From Gammaproteobacteria bacterium (lineage in GTDB: Bacteria > Pseudomonadota > Gammaproteobacteria > Nevskiales > Nevskiaceae), in contig JAGWMX010000003.1 in the NCBI GenBank assembly GCA_028871525.1, positions 1 to 64,000 on the forward strand: a stretch of 64,000 bases of DNA, given 5' to 3'. A model generated the notes under the pieces. It worked only from the letters and a program-made list of their open reading frames with translations, was not told the DNA's origin and did not search any database. Below, piece after piece: positions 60,546-64,000 of the stretch. The number at the start of each line of letters is the position of its first letter. Within the stretch, counting starts at the first letter, position 1. The translations under genes were made by a program, and so were the position numbers.

Positions 60546-61190
60546 TCAAGGCGGCGAGCCGCTGTCCGGTTGATAGTTGATTCCGTGGGCCGCGGCGCGC
60601 GCATAGGACAACGTCCCACCCATGCCCTCGCCGGCGCGGTAGGTGGAATGCTCCATCAGCAAGTCGTCGAGCTGGCGTGCGGTTTCCGGTTGCAGCTGAT
60701 CCCAGCGCACCTCCGCCACTGCCGGCCCGCCCAAGGCAGCGCCGGCACGGTCAGCCACCGAAGCCGGCTGTGCCAGCAAAGGCACTGAGCTGGCAGCGGC
60801 GACCGCCAAAGGCACAGGGGTCACAGCGGCCTGGCCCGGCACCTGGCGCCACTGCGGCAGTGCACCGACCCGCAGCACCGCCACCGTCACCAGTGCGCCG
60901 AGGGAGGCGGCCAACGCCAGGCCGATTGCCGGTCGCACCTGGCGGCGCCGGTGCCAGGGCATGCGGATGTGCCGCACCGGCGGCGGCGACACCTGGCTCA
61001 TCACCCGGGCGCAGAAGCCGGTATCCACGTGCACTGCGCCGCCCCGCAGAACCTCACGCACCAGGCACAACCGTTCGAAGCGCTGGATCAGCGGCGCGGA
61101 TTCGGCACAGCCGCGCAGCAGAGCGTCCAGCTCGGAGGGTTTGCATTCGCCATCGAGCAACGCCGAAAGCAGTTCATCCGAATGCGTCAT
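60546..61190 (-). CDS. rseA: Anti-sigma-E factor RseA/MucA
   Basis: Inner-membrane anti-sigma factor. The N-terminal cytoplasmic domain starts SDELLSALLDGECKPSELDA, typical of RseA_N, with QRFERLCLVREVLRG. A single transmembrane helix is near residues 87-107 (AIGLALAASLGALVTVAVLR). The periplasmic part ends with WDQLQPETARQLDDLLMEHS and YRAGEGMGGTLSYARAA, the MucA-like C-terminal segment that contacts RseB. 214 aa; GAGGA four bases before the ATG. Second gene of the rpoE operon, 102 bp after rpoE. Confidence 0.93.
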   Translation of the reverse strand: MTHSDELLSALLDGECKPSELDALLRGCAESAPLIQRFERLCLVREVLRGGAVHVDTGFCARVMSQVSPPPVRHIRMPWHRRRQVRPAIGLALAASLGALVTVAVLRVGALPQWRQVPGQAAVTPVPLAVAAASSVPLLAQPASVADRAGAALGGPAVAEVRWDQLQPETARQLDDLLMEHSTYRAGEGMGGTLSYARAAAHGINYQPDSGSPP

Positions 61191-61292
61191 AGTGTCCTCA
61201 ACCCGAAACTGCCGCTGACTGCTCTACTAAACCGCGCCGCGGCGGGAAAGTTCCCCAAGTCTGTCCACCGTTGCGCCCTTCGGTCGCCGACG

Positions 61293-61865
61293 TCAAGACA
61301 GTAAGGGCTGAATGACCGCGTCGATCGCTTCGCGCGCACGGAAAATCCGCGAACGCACCGTACCGATCGGACAGTCCATGACCTGAGCGATTTCCTCATA
61401 GGACAAACCCTCCAGTTCTCGCAGAGTGATCGCCTGCCGCAGGTCGGGCGGCAGCTTGCTGATAACTTCCGCGACCTTGCTCCGAATCTCCTCCGACAGC
61501 AATAGCGCCTCTGGTGTATCGAGGTCGCTCATCTGCTCGGTGTGACCGTAGAGTTCGGCGTCGGCAACATCGATGTCCTGCCCGGCCGGCCTGCGGTTGC
61601 GGGACACCAGGTAATTTTTCGCGGTGTTGATTCCGATCCGGTACAGCCAGGTATAAAAAGCGCTTTGGCCGAGAAACCCGGGGAGCGCGCGATAGGCCTT
61701 GATGAAGGTCTCCTGCGCGACGTCGGGCGCGTCCGCATCGCCGACCAGTCGCGCCACCAGCTGCACGATTTTGAACTGGTATTTGCGCACCAACAGCTCG
61801 AAGGCGCGTTGATCGCCCTGCTGCGAGCGCGCCACCAGCTGTTCATCGATTTGCTCTTCGTTCAT
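61293..61865 (-). CDS. rpoE: RNA polymerase sigma factor RpoE (sigma-E/AlgU)
   Basis: ECF sigma factor for the envelope stress response, held by RseA. Region 2 shows FELLVRKYQFKIVQLVARLV, DVAQETFIKAYRALPGF and SAFYTWLYRIGINTAKNYLV; region 4 shows KLPPDLRQAITLRELEGLSY then EEIAQVMDCPIGTVRSRIFR. About 190 aa. ATG 61865 (MNEEQIDEQLVARSQQGDQ) is preferred to an ATG two codons upstream (61871). Divergent from nadB across 194 bp that contain a C9 tract. Confidence 0.97.
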   Translation of the reverse strand: MNEEQIDEQLVARSQQGDQRAFELLVRKYQFKIVQLVARLVGDADAPDVAQETFIKAYRALPGFLGQSAFYTWLYRIGINTAKNYLVSRNRRPAGQDIDVADAELYGHTEQMSDLDTPEALLLSEEIRSKVAEVISKLPPDLRQAITLRELEGLSYEEIAQVMDCPIGTVRSRIFRAREAIDAVIQPLLS

Positions 61866-61982
61866 GCGCATCCGTGGCTGCCGGGCCAGCGGCGGCCAAG
61901 CTTTTGGTCAAACGCGGTTCCCCGGGCCGTGTCCAGCGGCACTCAAGCCCACACAACGGCTTATGTTAGCGCAGTGATCGTA

Positions 61983-61991
61983 CCCCCCCCC
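61983..61991. repeat. C9 homopolymer between rpoE and nadB
   Basis: Nine consecutive C residues (G on the rpoE strand) in the divergent intergenic region, about 118 bp before the rpoE start and 70 bp before nadB. It is the only homopolymer this long I noticed in the window. Slippage could change spacing in either promoter; no promoter has been located firmly enough to say which. Confidence 0.85.
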
Positions 61992-62059
61992 GCGACGCCG
62001 CCGGCCATGGCTCGCGGTAGACTGCGCGGCCAGGATTTTCATCTGCTTAGGAGCCGGCG

Positions 62060-63682
62060 GTGACCCGCGAAGACAGCCCCGAGGTGCTGATTATCGGCAG
62101 TGGCGCCGCGGGGCTTGCAGCCGCGCTGCGGCTGGCTGAAGCCGGCCACCAGGTGGAACTGGCGTGCAAGGAACAGCTGGCTTCCGGCAGCACCCTGTGG
62201 GCGCAAGGCGGCATCTCGGCAGTGCTCGATGACGGCGACTCGCTGGAAGCCCATGTGCGCGACACGCTGATTGCCGGCGCCGGCCTGTGCGATGAGGCCG
62301 CGGTGCGCTTCACCGTCGAGCGCGGCCCCGAATGCATTCGCTGGCTGCGCGATCGAGGCGTGGCGTTTACGGTTGACGACAGCGACTCATCGGGCCGGCG
62401 GCTGCATCTGACCCGCGAGGGCGGGCACAGCGCGCGGCGCGTGGTCCACGCCGCCGACGCGACCGGACGGGCGCTGGAAACGACGCTGGCAGGACGGGTT
62501 GCCGCCCATCCGCGGATCCAGGTGCGCGAGCGGCACATGGCGGTGGACCTGATCGCTGATCGGCCGCCGGGCGGCGCCGGTGAGCATCGGCTGCTGGGCG
62601 CTTATCTGCTCGACATCGATCGCGGCCGGGTCATCAGTCGCGCCGCGCGCGCGGTCATACTGGCCACCGGCGGCGCCAACCAGGTATACCTCTATTCGAG
62701 CAACCCCCACGGCGCTTCCGGCGACGGCATCGCCATGGCCTGGCGCGCGGGCTGCCGGGTGGCCAACATGGAATTCATGCAGTTCCACCCCACCACCTTG
62801 TATCACCGTGATTCGCGCAATTTCCTGATCTCGGAAGCGCTGCGCGGCGAGGGCGCAGTGCTGCGCCTGGTCAACCCCAACGGCAGCCCGGGAGAGCGTT
62901 TCATGCCGCGCTTTGATCCGCGCGCCGAGCTGGCGCCGCGCGACATCGTTGCCCGCGCCATCGACCACGAGATGAAGCGGCTGGGTGCGAAATACGTCTA
63001 CCTGGATATTTCGCACCGTCCCGCCGAATTCATCCGCAGCCACTTCCCGACCATCTACGAGCACTGTCTGCGTCTGGACATCGACATCACCCGCCAGCCG
63101 ATTCCGGTGGTGCCGTCGGCGCATTTCACCTGCGGCGGAGTCGCCACCGACCTCGCCGCCCGCACCGACGTGCCAGGTCTTTATGCAATCGGCGAAGCCG
63201 CCTGTACCGGCCTGCACGGCGCCAACCGGCTGGCCTCGAATTCGTTGCTGGAGTGCCTGGTGTTCGCCGCCGCCGCCGCCGAGGATCTGCAGCGGCAGCT
63301 GGCAAAGATCCCGTCGCCGCCACCGCCGCCGGCCTGGGACGAATCGCGGGTTTCCGATTCCGACGAGGACATCGTGGTCGCGCACAACTGGCTGGAACTG
63401 CGCACTTTCATGTGGGACTACGTCGGCATCGTGCGTACCAGCAAGCGCCTGCTGCGCGCGCAGCACCGTGTCGATCTGCTCAAACGCGAAATCATCGAGT
63501 TCTACCGCCACTACCGGGTCACGCCGGATCTGCTGGAGTTGCGCAATCTGGTCACCGTCGCCGAACTGATCGTGGCATCGGCGTTGGCGCGCCGCGAAAG
63601 CCGTGGCCTGCATTACACCCTGGATTTCCCGCAAACCGGGCCGGCCGCACAGCCGACGGTGCTGACGCCGCCACGACACTGA
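62060..63682 (+). CDS. nadB: L-aspartate oxidase
   Basis: FAD enzyme making iminoaspartate, the first step of NAD synthesis. GTG 62060 has AGGAG six bases upstream. Motifs are GSGAAGLAAALRLAEAG (residues ~10-26), GSTLWAQGGISAVLDDGDS, LATGGANQVYLYSSNPHGAS, NMEFMQFHPTTLYH, and HFTCGGVATDLAARTDVPGL with GEAACTGLHGANRLASNSLL near residue 375. The C-terminal helical domain has RTFMWDYVGIVRTS-like ELRTFMWDYVGIVRTSKRLL. 540 aa. nadA is not in the window. Confidence 0.96.
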   Translation: MTREDSPEVLIIGSGAAGLAAALRLAEAGHQVELACKEQLASGSTLWAQGGISAVLDDGDSLEAHVRDTLIAGAGLCDEAAVRFTVERGPECIRWLRDRGVAFTVDDSDSSGRRLHLTREGGHSARRVVHAADATGRALETTLAGRVAAHPRIQVRERHMAVDLIADRPPGGAGEHRLLGAYLLDIDRGRVISRAARAVILATGGANQVYLYSSNPHGASGDGIAMAWRAGCRVANMEFMQFHPTTLYHRDSRNFLISEALRGEGAVLRLVNPNGSPGERFMPRFDPRAELAPRDIVARAIDHEMKRLGAKYVYLDISHRPAEFIRSHFPTIYEHCLRLDIDITRQPIPVVPSAHFTCGGVATDLAARTDVPGLYAIGEAACTGLHGANRLASNSLLECLVFAAAAAEDLQRQLAKIPSPPPPPAWDESRVSDSDEDIVVAHNWLELRTFMWDYVGIVRTSKRLLRAQHRVDLLKREIIEFYRHYRVTPDLLELRNLVTVAELIVASALARRESRGLHYTLDFPQTGPAAQPTVLTPPRH

Positions 63683-63712
63683 GCCGATGGCGGAATCAGC
63701 GTCCGCACGCGC

Positions 63713-64000
63713 TCATGATTCAACCTGACGGCCATGCACACGCAGCTGCAGCAACTGCGCACGCAGCCGGCGCAGAGCCCCCGTTTCGAGTTCGTCGCCC
63801 ACCAGCACGCGGCAGCGGCGGCGGCCGTCATTGAGCACGAAGCACAGCATTGGCCAGACGCCGAACAGCACCGAACCGGACATCAGGCGCGCGGCCGACC
63901 AGCCGCGCGCATCCGCGATCTGCCAGCTGCCATCGGCGTAGAGCCGCAGACCGGTGATGGCGGTTGCGCCGAAGCCGAACGCGGCGTGGCGCCGGCAATA
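63713..64000 (-). CDS. YgfX-like protein, partial (5' end outside window)
   Basis: An open frame enters from the right edge and ends at a TGA at 63713-63715, giving the last 95 residues. It reads GFGATAITGLRLYADGSWQI, a hydrophobic stretch SGSVLFGVWPMLCFVLNDGR, then VLVGDELETGALRRLRAQLL. This is the layout of YgfX/CptA family membrane proteins (D-x-L...R-x-L-R-x-x-L at the C-terminus). In Pseudomonas and relatives ygfX lies beside nadB, together with sdhE, which supports the call. Converges with nadB, 30 bp between stops. Confidence 0.75.
   Translation of the reverse strand, partial: YCRRHAAFGFGATAITGLRLYADGSWQIADARGWSAARLMSGSVLFGVWPMLCFVLNDGRRRCRVLVGDELETGALRRLRAQLLQLRVHGRQVES

Overview
The window is a high-G+C chromosomal segment from a gammaproteobacterium. 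The evidence is gene order: ygfB-pepP-ubiH-ubiI, nnr-tsaE-amiC with divergent queG, pcnB-folK with panB-panC-panD, mfd-csiV, mtiP-hpt-nagZ, and the long run rpoE-rseA-rseB-mucD-lepA-lepB-rnc-era-recO-pdxJ-acpS. Lineage below class level cannot be fixed from the sequence alone. There are no rRNA genes, phage modules or CRISPR arrays, and one tRNA gene (Glu, CTC).

Layout. 1-940: low-G+C accessory DNA with a gene cut by the left edge and a probable transposon scar. 942-8558: ubiquinone hydroxylases, Xaa-Pro aminopeptidase, arginine and biotin genes. 8664-13515: cell-wall amidase, TsaE, Nnr and divergent QueG. 13585-16484: His-rich exported protein, methyltransferase, Na+/H+ antiporter. 16731-23228: pantothenate genes, a 2-kb insertion island, folK, pcnB and tRNA-Glu. 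23316-35046: a metabolic/accessory stretch (amino-acid permease, threonine-synthase-like enzyme, moaA, aldo-keto reductase, AidB-like dehydrogenase, frameshifted M20 hydrolase, enoyl-CoA hydratase family protein, Baeyer-Villiger-type monooxygenase). 35300-40054: mfd, csiV, cupin. 40315-44368: SPFH protein, an A+T-rich GIY-YIG-like orphan, a GGDEF-EAL protein. 44463-57501: a long co-directional minus-strand run of purine salvage, peptidoglycan recycling, RNA modification, cysteine, CoA/ACP, B6, ribosome assembly and protein export genes. 57504-61871: the sigma-E envelope-stress cluster. 62060-64000: nadB and the 3' part of a ygfX-like gene.

The most striking feature is that at least two families of roughly 110-132 bp repeats have entered protein-coding genes and are kept as coding sequence. 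Family 1 occurs three times in tandem inside ubiH (129-bp units, 43 codons each) and once inside queG (132 bp, 44 codons). Family 2, a repeat with two perfect hairpins, lies in frame inside nnr. It also forms the C-terminus of a 3'-5' exonuclease together with the start codon of rlmD, and supplies the first residues of an EamA transporter. The enzymes keep their catalytic motifs around the insertions. This recalls the Rickettsia palindromic elements (protein-inserted repeats), but I know of no description of it in a genome of this type.

Other points of note: pcnB appears to start at AUU, as in Escherichia coli; a 133-bp duplication places a decoy ORF before era; MucD looks like a lipoprotein; a C9 tract lies between rpoE and nadB; and an M20 hydrolase carries a single-base deletion.
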